This document shows, piece after piece, positions 1 through 5,620 of a stretch of DNA of 5,721 nt. The stretch is taken from the NCBI GenBank assembly GCA_002423435.1, contig DIWE01000030.1, forward strand, positions 1 through 5,721, given 5' to 3'. This DNA comes from Clostridiales bacterium UBA6114. Lineage in GTDB: Bacteria > Bacillota > Clostridia > Oscillospirales > Butyricicoccaceae. The position numbers and the translations under genes were made by a program. The notes under the pieces were generated by a model. It was not told the DNA's origin, ran no database searches, and saw only the letters and a list, made by a program, of their open reading frames with translations. The stretch's first letter is position 1. Every line of letters begins with the position of its first letter.

Positions 1-16
1 ATTTGTTCAGTGGACA

Positions 17-928
17 TTATTTAAGCCTGGGGTAAACGCCGGCTTTCGCCATTGCCGCAAGCGCGTCTCCGACGCGCTTTTTGTCCTCCTTGTAGGTTAC
101 TCCGTACCACTTTTCCGCTGTTTTGAGCACTCTGACCTCCGCCTTCCCCTTTTGAATCAGGTCGTCCACGGCAGACGGCAGAAAATACTCCCTTTTCAGC
201 GGATCGCCGCCTTTCTCCGCCATAAACGCGCAAAAGCCGCGTTTTAATTCGTCGAAAAACGACGGGGTAAACCCCCATACGTTCAGCGACGCGATCGAGT
301 CCGGCGAAATCGGTATCCTCGCCCCCCCTTCCTCATAGACGACAGCTTCGTTTTCGCGCGTGATCTTTAGCCGCTCGGTCACCTTCAGAAGCGTCCCGTC
401 GGGCGAGACGTCGCATACGCCCCTCGAGACGGCGCCGCTTGCGGTCAGGGTGTTTTTGAGCTCGAACCCGACCATACAGTAGTCGTATTTTTCCCCGTCG
501 CAGGCATTGCTTAAAAATCGGAAAAGCTGCCGATAGGTTTCCCTGCCGTAGAAATCGTCGGCGTTGATCACACCGAACGGGCCGTCGATCGCATGCCGCA
601 GGGCATAGACCGCGTGCCCCGTGCCCCAGGGCTTTTCCCTGCCCTCGGGCAAGACCGTTCCCTCCGGGATGTCGGCTACGGATTGATAGACGTACCCGAC
701 ATCCATCAGGTTCCGCGCGCGGCGCCCGATCATCTCCTCGAAAAGCTCGTGCATCTCCTCCTTGATGAGAAATACCACTCTTGAGAAGCCCGCCTGCTTT
801 GCGTCGTAAAGCGAATAGTCGATAATCAGCTCCCCGTTCGGCCCGACCGGGTCGAGCTGTTTTAAGCCCCCGTACCGGCTTCCCATGCCGGCGGCGAGTA
901 TCGCGAGCGTCGGTTTACTCTCTGCCAC
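17..928 (-). CDS. Nucleotidyltransferase family protein (sugar-phosphate NTP-transferase fold)
   Basis: Predicted 303-residue cytoplasmic nucleotidyltransferase of the GT-A-like NTP_transferase superfamily, whose members join an NTP to a sugar phosphate or similar phosphorylated alcohol and release pyrophosphate. Seen in the protein: the N-terminal nucleotide-binding loop LAAGMGSRYGG (residues 11-21) followed by LKQLDPVG, PWGTGHAV (100-107), the metal-binding NADDFYG (122-128), SLNVWGF (214-220), EYFLP (247-251) and a C-terminal WYGVTYKEDK (274-283). The loop differs from the GxGTRxxP form of GalU/RmlA, so I do not assign glucose-1-phosphate as substrate. The start is GTG; an in-frame TGA lies four codons upstream, so no longer start exists, and the next ATG would cut into the nucleotide loop. 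The Shine-Dalgarno is weak (AAAGG about 14 bases upstream). It is last in the minus-strand cluster, 60 bases after the amidohydrolase. The fold is secure; the substrate is unknown. Confidence 0.93.
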   Translation of the reverse strand: MAESKPTLAILAAGMGSRYGGLKQLDPVGPNGELIIDYSLYDAKQAGFSRVVFLIKEEMHELFEEMIGRRARNLMDVGYVYQSVADIPEGTVLPEGREKPWGTGHAVYALRHAIDGPFGVINADDFYGRETYRQLFRFLSNACDGEKYDYCMVGFELKNTLTASGAVSRGVCDVSPDGTLLKVTERLKITRENEAVVYEEGGARIPISPDSIASLNVWGFTPSFFDELKRGFCAFMAEKGGDPLKREYFLPSAVDDLIQKGKAEVRVLKTAEKWYGVTYKEDKKRVGDALAAMAKAGVYPRLK

Positions 929-950
929 TTTAAAAAGTCACACCTTTACG

Positions 951-980
951 AATATTGGTTTCCATGAAACCGTATGTCAG
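951..980 (-). promoter_or_regulatory. Possible internal promoter with a palindrome in its spacer
   Basis: In the 60-base gap before the nucleotidyltransferase, the minus strand shows CTGACA (975-980, five of six matches to the -35 consensus), 18 bases, then AATATT (951-956, four of six matches to -10). The spacer contains a perfect 6-bp inverted repeat GGTTTC-CAT-GAAACC (957-971). The palindrome could be a repressor operator or simply a small intergenic hairpin. It would allow the last gene to be transcribed separately. This is read by eye and the match is only moderate. Confidence 0.25.
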
Positions 981-988
981 AACATGCT

Positions 989-1783
989 CTAGATTCCGAG
1001 CAGACGAAGCGCGTTTTTTGAAAAAATCATCTCTTTCTGATCGTCCGGCAAGTCGAGGCTTTCAATAAACTGCGCGGCGGTTTTCGGGCTTTCCCAGGGG
1101 CAATCGCTGCCGAAGAGGACCCGATCGGCGCCGTGCTTTCTGATCAGCCGGGCCGCAAATTCCGGATCGATCGTCCAGTTTACCGCGGAGGTGTCGAAAT
1201 AGACGTTTTCGCCCCGCCCCGCGAGATATGTTATGACATCGTCCCAGACGCTGTATCCGCCGAGATGCGCGAAGACCATAACGAGATCCGGAAAGTCGCG
1301 CAGTAAGTCGGCGGAGGCTTTCGGCATGGCCGCCATGTCCCTGGGATAACCGACGTCGACTCCCGCGTGAAAGCAGATGGGCATCTTCAGCGCCCGGCAG
1401 CACTCATACACCGGATACGCCCTTCGGTCGTTGATTGCAAAGCCCTGGTACACAGGGTGCAGCTTGATGCCCAGAAGCCCCGCCTCCTTGATGCGCGAAA
1501 GCTCGTCGGGCATGTCCTCCGCAAAGGGGTGCACCGAGCCGAACACAAGCCTTCCCCTGTTTTTCAGCTCAATTGCAAAATCGTTGACCTTATGCATCTG
1601 GCGCGGATTGGTCGCAATGCTCAAAACGACGAAATCATCAATCCCGAATTCGTCCATTCTCGTTTCCATACCGGACAGGGTGCCGTCGGTGACCGGAATG
1701 AGGCAGGACCGTTCGGCAAGCTCCGGAATCGCCTTTTCGGCGACCCGGTCCGGAAAGACATGGACGTGAAAATCAATCGTCAT
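989..1783 (-). CDS. Amidohydrolase_2 family metal-dependent hydrolase/decarboxylase (TIM barrel)
   Basis: 264-residue cytoplasmic protein of the amidohydrolase_2 group, which includes ACMSD-like decarboxylases, 4-oxalomesaconate hydratase and many uncharacterised hydrolases. Visible motifs in barrel order: FHVHVF near the N-terminus with the metal pair H6/H8, GIKLHPVYQG (105-114), CFHAG with H139, AHLGGYSVWDD with H173, YFDTSA (195-200) and LFGSDCPW with D227. H6, H8, H139 and D227 fit the single-metal site of this family, with H173 the likely catalytic histidine by analogy with ACMSD. There is no signal peptide. The length is near the short end for the family and appears complete. The ATG overlaps the TGA of the upstream EFR1 gene (ATGA), and no strong ribosome site precedes it, so translation is probably coupled. 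The reaction (hydrolysis, decarboxylation or hydration) and substrate cannot be told from the sequence. Confidence 0.95.
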   Translation of the reverse strand: MTIDFHVHVFPDRVAEKAIPELAERSCLIPVTDGTLSGMETRMDEFGIDDFVVLSIATNPRQMHKVNDFAIELKNRGRLVFGSVHPFAEDMPDELSRIKEAGLLGIKLHPVYQGFAINDRRAYPVYECCRALKMPICFHAGVDVGYPRDMAAMPKASADLLRDFPDLVMVFAHLGGYSVWDDVITYLAGRGENVYFDTSAVNWTIDPEFAARLIRKHGADRVLFGSDCPWESPKTAAQFIESLDLPDDQKEMIFSKNALRLLGI

Positions 1784-2541
1784 ATTTCGTCATCGGTTTT
1801 TAACCGCACCTCCGGGTTTACGTAGCGGCCCTTGCGGATCGTCTTGGTCCCGTAGTTGATCGCTTTTTTGGGACAGCGGTGAAAGCAGGACAGGCACAGC
1901 TCGCAGTTGTGATGAAACTGCGGCCTCTCGTTTTTCATCGAAATATTGCCGACCGGGCACAGCTTTACGCAGTCGCCGCAGCCGTTGCAGGCCGCCGTCA
2001 TAATGAATTTTCTGTCCTTTTCGCGGTCGGCCCCGCTGAAATGCCTTGTTATGGCGAACGGGGAGAAAACGGGGATTTTTCGTTTGAAGCCCTGGATATC
2101 CCTTGCGATTTTTTCGCATTTTAACCGGGCCGACGCGTTTTTTAGCTCGATCATCTTCTCGGACGGCACCGGGAAGGAGATCGTATAGTTGTCCGGCATG
2201 GTGACCTTTGCGGCGTAGGAAAGCGTCATTCCGGTTTTCGCGATCTCGTCCTTCAGAGAGCTGAGCGCGTCGCCCGCCATCGCCCCGTACGTTGCAACCG
2301 CGAAAACATATTTTATCCCGTCAAAGGAAAAGGACGCGGCAAACCTCCTTACGATATTCGGAAGGCCGTAGAAATACACCGGGAACACCAGCCCGATGAC
2401 CCCGTATTCCTTAAGAGGGGAGCTGTCACCCCGAAGCTCCGCGATATTAAAAAGCGTCGCGTCCTTTAGGTTCTCCGCCAATCGTTCGGCCACAAAAAGA
2501 GAATTTCCCGTCCCCGTAAAATAACAAATCGCCGTTTTCAT
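1780..2541 (-). CDS. EFR1-type flavodoxin-ferredoxin fusion protein
   Basis: 253-residue redox protein that joins an N-terminal flavodoxin-like domain to a C-terminal double [4Fe-4S] ferredoxin, the layout of the family called EFR1 ferrodoxin. Residues 7-14, YFTGTGNS, form the FMN phosphate-binding loop; VFPVYFYGLP (52-61) and ATYGAMAGD (83-91) match the later flavin-contact loops. Two CxxCxxCxxxCP motifs give one cluster at C185, C188, C191, C195 and the second at C213, C216, C219, C223. It is expected to be a cytoplasmic electron carrier between FMN and iron-sulfur centres; the physiological partner is not known. I chose the ATG at 2541 because the family begins exactly with the strand leading into YFTGTGNS and G-rich ribosome-site sequence precedes it. 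A longer in-frame opening to 2877 merely shadows the dehydrogenase gene. It starts 40 bases after the dehydrogenase and overlaps the amidohydrolase start by 4 bases. Confidence 0.95.
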   Translation of the reverse strand: MKTAICYFTGTGNSLFVAERLAENLKDATLFNIAELRGDSSPLKEYGVIGLVFPVYFYGLPNIVRRFAASFSFDGIKYVFAVATYGAMAGDALSSLKDEIAKTGMTLSYAAKVTMPDNYTISFPVPSEKMIELKNASARLKCEKIARDIQGFKRKIPVFSPFAITRHFSGADREKDRKFIMTAACNGCGDCVKLCPVGNISMKNERPQFHHNCELCLSCFHRCPKKAINYGTKTIRKGRYVNPEVRLKTDDEI

Positions 2542-2581
2542 CCTGTCCCGTCCGCCCCCAATAAATCCAATAAAATGTCTT

Positions 2582-3769
2582 CTATTTCGAGTTTGAGTCC
2601 CGATAGATCTTAAGGATATCGTCGTAGCCGAGCTCCATAAAGGTTCCGATCGTCCTTGTTCTGCCAAACGTGCATTTATACGAAAGCTCCTCAAGCTGCT
2701 TTTCCGAAAGCGCCCCGACAAGCTCGCGGCTATTTGTCGGCAGACCGATCGACGAGAAAAATTCCTCCGTTTTGCCGATCGCCCGAAGCGCATCCGCCTC
2801 GGCGTCGCCCGTAAGCTCGAGGCCAAACAGCTCCGCACCGAAGGCCGCAAACCGCTCCGGACGGTTTTTATAGACAAACCTCGCCCAGGAGCCCCACATC
2901 GCGGTAAGCGTCGCGCCGTGAGCGGCGTCGAACATGCCGGAGAGCTCGTGCCCGAGCTGATGGGTCGCCCAGTCCTCGTTGGCGCCGAGGCCGGTCAGGG
3001 TGTTGTGCGAAAGGCTGCCCGCCCACATGATCTCGGATCTTGCGTCGTAATCGTCGGGCGCTTCAAGCGCCTTCGGCGCAAACTTGACCGTCGTTTTCAA
3101 AACGCCGAGCGCGATGTGATCGGTCATTTCGTTGCCGGACGTAAGGGTGAAATAGCGCTCCATCGTGTGCATCATGATATCGGCGCAGCCGCAGGCGGTC
3201 TGATAGGACGGCAGCGTATAGGTAAGCTCAGGGTTTAAGATGGAGAATTTCGGGCGGATTTTCTGGCTCGCATAGCCGCGCTTTATCATGCCGTCCTCGT
3301 TCGTCAACACCATGTTGTACGACATCTCGCTGCCCGCGGCGGCGATCGTCAGGATCGATGCGACCGGGAGGGCATCTTTGAGCGGGACTTTTTTAACGAT
3401 GATATCATCCCAGATGTCAAGCTCGGGGCTTCCGACCCCAACCGCGATCGCTTTGGCGGAATCGATGACGCTTCCGCCGCCGACGGCGAGGACAAAGTCC
3501 AGGGACTCTTTTTGACACAGCGCGATCCCCTCGCGGACAAGCGAAAGCTTCGGGTTCGGCTCCACTCCGCCAAGCGACAGGTAAAAGACCCCCGCCTCCT
3601 TTAGCGACGCCTCCACGCGGTCTAACAGCCCGCTTTTTTTGGCGCTTTTCGAGCCGTAATGCAAAAGGACCCGCTGTCCGCCGAACTCCTTTATTTCCCT
3701 CCCGACTTTTTTCTCGGTTTCTTTTCCGAACAATATTTTTGTCGGCGCATAAAAGGTGAAGCTGCGCAT
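2582..3769 (-). CDS. Iron-containing alcohol dehydrogenase, YqhD/BdhA-like
   Basis: 395-residue cytoplasmic group III alcohol dehydrogenase, expected to reduce aldehydes to alcohols (or the reverse) with NAD(P)H. By eye it lines up along its length with E. coli YqhD and clostridial butanol dehydrogenases, with a constant offset of about three residues at the metal site. Seen: TPTKILFG-like start APTKILFGK (8-16), the nucleotide-binding loop VGGGSVIDSAK (96-106), LTIAAAGSEMS (140-150), and the metal ligands D197, H201, H270 and H284 inside CADIMMHTMERY and the DWATHQLGHEL...DAAHGATL stretch. All four ligands are present. ATG start has AAAGGA eight bases upstream. It is the first gene of the minus-strand cluster and reads away from the symporter gene across the control region. 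NADPH preference, as in YqhD, is likely but not proven; the natural substrate is unknown. Confidence 0.96.
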   Translation of the reverse strand: MRSFTFYAPTKILFGKETEKKVGREIKEFGGQRVLLHYGSKSAKKSGLLDRVEASLKEAGVFYLSLGGVEPNPKLSLVREGIALCQKESLDFVLAVGGGSVIDSAKAIAVGVGSPELDIWDDIIVKKVPLKDALPVASILTIAAAGSEMSYNMVLTNEDGMIKRGYASQKIRPKFSILNPELTYTLPSYQTACGCADIMMHTMERYFTLTSGNEMTDHIALGVLKTTVKFAPKALEAPDDYDARSEIMWAGSLSHNTLTGLGANEDWATHQLGHELSGMFDAAHGATLTAMWGSWARFVYKNRPERFAAFGAELFGLELTGDAEADALRAIGKTEEFFSSIGLPTNSRELVGALSEKQLEELSYKCTFGRTRTIGTFMELGYDDILKIYRDSNSK

Positions 3770-3777
3770 AATTCTTT

Positions 3778-3783
3778 TCCTTT
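3778..3783 (-). promoter_or_regulatory. Ribosome binding site of the alcohol dehydrogenase gene
   Basis: The minus strand reads AAAGGA with eight bases between it and the ATG at 3769. This is a good Shine-Dalgarno sequence and it fixes the start of the dehydrogenase. Confidence 0.8.
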
Positions 3784-3802
3784 CTGAAAATAAAAAATTG
3801 AT

Positions 3803-3870
3803 TAGGCTTTGTTTGAAAAATCCCTGCGCCCGTTTTTTTTCCGATACACTGATTTTTCAAGCAAGGCTTA
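3803..3870. repeat. TA-bounded 20-bp imperfect inverted repeat in the dehydrogenase leader
   Basis: The arms are 3803-3822 and 3851-3870. The inner ten bases pair perfectly (TTGAAAAATC with GATTTTTCAA). The outer ten pair with no true mismatch if G-T wobbles are allowed on the plus strand, at 3812/3861, 3808/3865 and 3805/3868. On the minus strand the same three positions become A-C mismatches. The loop is 28 bases and includes a T8 run. Each arm is bounded by a TA dinucleotide (3803-3804 and 3869-3870). It lies just downstream of the candidate minus-strand -10 box, so it would sit in the dehydrogenase 5' leader. It may be a regulatory hairpin or a very small transposon-derived element; the sequence alone does not decide. 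Confidence 0.6.
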
Positions 3871-3875
3871 TTCTT

Positions 3876-3904
3876 ATTGTATTCTTTTTGCAAATAACAG
3901 ACAA
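3876..3904 (-). promoter_or_regulatory. Candidate sigma-A-type promoter of the dehydrogenase operon
   Basis: The minus strand shows TTGTCT (3899-3904, four of six to TTGACA), a 17-base spacer and TACAAT (3876-3881, five of six to TATAAT), predicting a start near 3869 and a leader of about 100 bases. Just upstream is a perfect TATAAT on the same strand (3908-3913), but it lacks a recognisable -35, so I prefer the downstream pair. Both are read by eye. Confidence 0.5.
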
Positions 3905-3915
3905 GACATTATATG
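3888..3915 (+). promoter_or_regulatory. Candidate plus-strand promoter toward the symporter gene
   Basis: TTGCAA (3888-3893) is followed after 16 bases by TATATG (3910-3915); each hexamer matches four of six consensus bases. It physically overlaps the minus-strand promoter, so the two could not be occupied at once. A second possibility is TATGAT (3987-3992, five of six), which lacks a -35 but sits directly beside the tandem CCGAAATACG repeats and could be activator dependent. Neither is certain. Confidence 0.3.
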
Positions 3916-3954
3916 GTATTTTTGCATTCTTTCCCCTTTCCGTCCCGGAATGGG

Positions 3955-3984
3955 CCGAAATACGGCATACCTTTCCGAAATACG
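3955..3984. repeat. Tandem direct repeat CCGAAATACG, 20-bp period
   Basis: Two exact copies of CCGAAATACG occur at 3955-3964 and 3975-3984, so the second begins exactly 20 bases after the first, close to two helical turns. The similarity continues weakly beyond each copy (GCATA after the first, CATA after the second). This spacing would place two bound protein units on the same face of the DNA. A transcription-factor binding site is an inference; no known box is recognised. Confidence 0.55.
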
Positions 3985-4016
3985 CATATGATTCTCTTAA
4001 GCATCCGCACAGACCA

Positions 4017-4045
4017 TTGAACGAGAACATTTCAGTTTCGCTCAA
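4017..4045 (+). other. Leader hairpin upstream of the terminator
   Basis: On the plus strand TTGA, CGA and AAC (4017-4028) pair with GTT, TCG and TCAA (4035-4045). This gives a ten-pair stem interrupted by one A-C mismatch (4021/4041) and one bulged G (4025), around a six-base loop. It stands 20 bases before the terminator hairpin, so a transcript of this leader would contain two consecutive stem-loops. Whether it senses anything is unknown. Confidence 0.4.
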
Positions 4046-4065
4046 CCCGGCGTCCGTCTCTTCCG

Positions 4066-4086
4066 CGCGCCAAGGCGCGTTTTTTT
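4066..4086 (+). terminator. Intrinsic terminator in the symporter leader (attenuator or small-RNA end)
   Basis: CGCGCC and GGCGCG (4066-4071, 4074-4079) form a GC-only stem, which in practice closes as five pairs around a CAAG loop, and seven T residues follow at 4080-4086. This is a textbook intrinsic terminator on the plus strand. There is no T tract for the minus strand. No plus-strand gene lies upstream to be terminated, and the symporter starts only 36 bases downstream. It therefore most likely works as an attenuator in the leader or ends a short noncoding RNA. Confidence 0.65.
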
Positions 4087-4105
4087 GCCATGCCCCGGCC
4101 GATTC

Positions 4106-4120
4106 TTTTTTTTTTGGGGG
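4106..4120 (+). promoter_or_regulatory. T10-G5 homopolymer tract forming the symporter ribosome site
   Basis: Ten T residues are followed at once by five G residues and TGATG. The GGGGGTGAT segment pairs well with the 3' end of 16S rRNA and is the only ribosome-site-like sequence before the gene. It ends two bases before the ATG at 4123 and eight bases before the in-frame GTG at 4129. The ATG spacing is unusually short, so the site itself would favour the GTG. Homopolymers of this length can slip during replication. Confidence 0.55.
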
Positions 4121-4122
4121 TG

Positions 4123-5580
4123 ATGAATGTGACCGAGCTCATCCTGTGGGTCAATGCCGAAATCAACAGGGTCGTATGGGGCCCGCCCATGATTTTCATG
4201 CTGATCGGAACCGGCATTTATTTTACCGTTAAAACCGGCTTTTTTCAGATCAGAATGTTCGGTTATATTTTTAAAAACACAGCCGGTTCCTTATTCAGGA
4301 AAACGGGCCGGAACCAAAAAAAAGGCGGGATTTCCCCTTTCCAGGCCGTCAGCACCGCGCTTGCAAGCACCGTCGGCACCGGCAACATCGTCGGCGTCGC
4401 GACGGCGATCGTCGCGGGGGGCGAGGGCGCCGTATTTTGGATGTGGGTGTCCGCTTTCTTCGGAATGATGACAAAGTACACCGAGGTCGTGCTCGCCGTG
4501 CACTTCCGACAGACAGGAAAGGACGGAATCCATTACGGCGGCCCGATGTATTATATCGAAAAAGGGCTCCATCAAAAATGGCTCGCCCGCGTTTTCGCCT
4601 TTTTCTGTATCATCGCCTGCTTCGGAGTCGGCAACATTGTACAGTCGAATTCCATCGCGGCCGCCGTGAAAAATACCTTCCGTGTTCCCCATCTTTTGAC
4701 CGGCATTGTCACCGCCGCCGTCATCTCGCTTGTCATCGTCGGCGGGATCAGACGGATCTCCGGCGTTGCTGAAAAGCTGGTGACCTTTATGGCCGTCTTT
4801 TATGTGGCCGGCGGGACCTTAGCCCTCGTATTGAACGCTTCCAGACTGCCCGGAGCCTTCCATATGATCTTTTCGAATGCGTTTTCCTTCTCTTCGGCGG
4901 GCGGAGGGATTTCCGGCTATGCGATTGCGCGCGCCATGCGGTTCGGTGTCGCGCGCGGCATTTTCTCAAACGAGGCGGGCCTCGGCTCCTCTCCGATCGC
5001 GCATGCCGCCTCAAACGCGGAAAGCCCCGTAAAACAGGGCGTCTGGGGCATTTTTGAAGTCTTTGTCGACACCTTTGTGATCTGCACGATCACCGCGCTC
5101 GTCATCATTACCTCCGATCTCGTGACCGACCCGCCCATATTTGACGGGGCCTCCCTGACCTCGGCAGCCTTTACCGCGCACCTCGGCCCTATCGGGGGCT
5201 TATTCATCACGGTGGCCGTCGTCCTGTTTGCGCTGACCACCCTGCTCGGCTGGTCCTACTACGGGCTTTCGTGCCTTACCTATCTTGCGGGAGACAAAAA
5301 AGCCGTCAAATCGGTTTACAAGGCTCTTTATATTCTCGGCGTTATCGTCGGATCGATAAGCGCTGTTTCATCCGTCTGGGAAATCTCCGACACCTTAAAC
5401 GGCCTGATGGCAATCCCAAACCTGATCGCCCTCGCCGGGCTCGGCGAGATTGCCGTTTTGCTGACCAAAAAAGAGTTCAGGCGGCGAAAGTCATTTCCGC
5501 AAATAAGCCGGGCGGACGGATATGTTCCCAAAAGCCGGGCCTGCCCGGGAGACAGGCGGCCGCCGGCGCCCCCGATGTGA
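4123..5580 (+). CDS. agcS: Sodium:alanine/glycine symporter, AgcS family
   Basis: 485-residue inner-membrane protein of the alanine/glycine:cation symporter family, importing alanine or glycine with sodium. Motifs: WGPPMIFMLIGTGIYFTV (19-36) in the first membrane segment, STVGTGNIVGVATAIVAGG (82-100), the family signature GGEGAVFWMWVSAFFG (99-114), YGGPMYYIEKGL (138-149) and FSNEAGLGSSPIAHAAS (281-297). Hydrophobic stretches also lie at about 155-172, 190-209, 216-238, 308-331, 355-380, 399-417 and 428-447. The signature has Glu where I recall Pro being usual, at a position that seems tolerant. An in-frame ATG at 4090 has no ribosome site and would add residues before the normal family start. 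GTG at 4129 (483 residues) is a real alternative because its ribosome-site spacing is better. After residue 456 there is a roughly 30-residue Arg/Pro-rich tail not typical of the family. The gene is transcribed alone and followed by a terminator. Confidence 0.95.
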   Translation: MNVTELILWVNAEINRVVWGPPMIFMLIGTGIYFTVKTGFFQIRMFGYIFKNTAGSLFRKTGRNQKKGGISPFQAVSTALASTVGTGNIVGVATAIVAGGEGAVFWMWVSAFFGMMTKYTEVVLAVHFRQTGKDGIHYGGPMYYIEKGLHQKWLARVFAFFCIIACFGVGNIVQSNSIAAAVKNTFRVPHLLTGIVTAAVISLVIVGGIRRISGVAEKLVTFMAVFYVAGGTLALVLNASRLPGAFHMIFSNAFSFSSAGGGISGYAIARAMRFGVARGIFSNEAGLGSSPIAHAASNAESPVKQGVWGIFEVFVDTFVICTITALVIITSDLVTDPPIFDGASLTSAAFTAHLGPIGGLFITVAVVLFALTTLLGWSYYGLSCLTYLAGDKKAVKSVYKALYILGVIVGSISAVSSVWEISDTLNGLMAIPNLIALAGLGEIAVLLTKKEFRRRKSFPQISRADGYVPKSRACPGDRRPPAPPM

Positions 5581-5585
5581 CTTTT

Positions 5586-5620
5586 ATCGGAAGAAACGCT
5601 CTTTTTCCGATTTTTTCTTT
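5586..5620 (+). terminator. Intrinsic terminator of the symporter gene
   Basis: ATCGGAAGAA (5586-5595) pairs with TTTTTCCGAT (5602-5611) as ten pairs, one a G-T wobble, around the loop ACGCTC. The T tract TTTTTCTTT follows (5612-5620). It begins five bases after the symporter stop codon, so the symporter is probably monocistronic. Confidence 0.85.

Larger units (their letters stand above)
3770..4122. other. 353-base divergent control region without a credible protein gene
   Basis: This stretch separates the minus-strand dehydrogenase operon from the plus-strand symporter gene. It is AT-rich near the dehydrogenase (3770-3930) and more GC-rich toward the symporter. It holds overlapping promoter candidates for both strands, a TA-bounded inverted repeat, a tandem 10-bp repeat and a plus-strand leader with two hairpins ending in a T tract. 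Short open frames here (for example 3809-3991) have no ribosome site and low-complexity Phe/Tyr-rich translations, and I do not regard them as genes. I could not match the region to a riboswitch class that I know, including the glycine riboswitch that controls some agcS genes. Confidence 0.8.

Noticed and set aside
1062..1403. Minus-strand 113-residue frame, and similar plus-strand frames, inside the amidohydrolase gene.
   Set aside because: These are out-of-frame shadows of a well-supported gene with basic, low-complexity translations typical of GC-rich coding DNA.
2542..2877. In-frame upstream extension of the EFR1 reading frame to a start at 2877.
   Set aside because: It runs antisense-frame through the dehydrogenase coding sequence, gives an Arg/Ser-rich low-complexity protein, and the flavodoxin family begins at the ATG at 2541.
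3908..3913. Perfect minus-strand TATAAT as the dehydrogenase promoter.
   Set aside because: No acceptable -35 at 16-18 bases and no extended -10; the TTGTCT/TACAAT pair downstream is better balanced. It is kept only as a secondary possibility.
3809..3991. 60-residue plus-strand open frame in the control region.
   Set aside because: No ribosome site, low-complexity aromatic-rich translation, and it spans promoter and repeat elements.
3880..4090. Glycine riboswitch or T-box upstream of the symporter.
   Set aside because: The conserved aptamer core of the glycine riboswitch and the T-box sequence before the terminator could not be found by eye.
4090..4122. ATG at 4090 as the symporter start.
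   Set aside because: It follows the terminator T tract, has no ribosome site, and adds residues encoded largely by the T10 tract that precede the normal family N-terminus.
3756..4232. 158-residue plus-strand open frame across the control region into the symporter gene.
   Set aside because: It has no family resemblance that I can see, it runs out of frame through the start of a clearly recognised gene, and it crosses a strong terminator.
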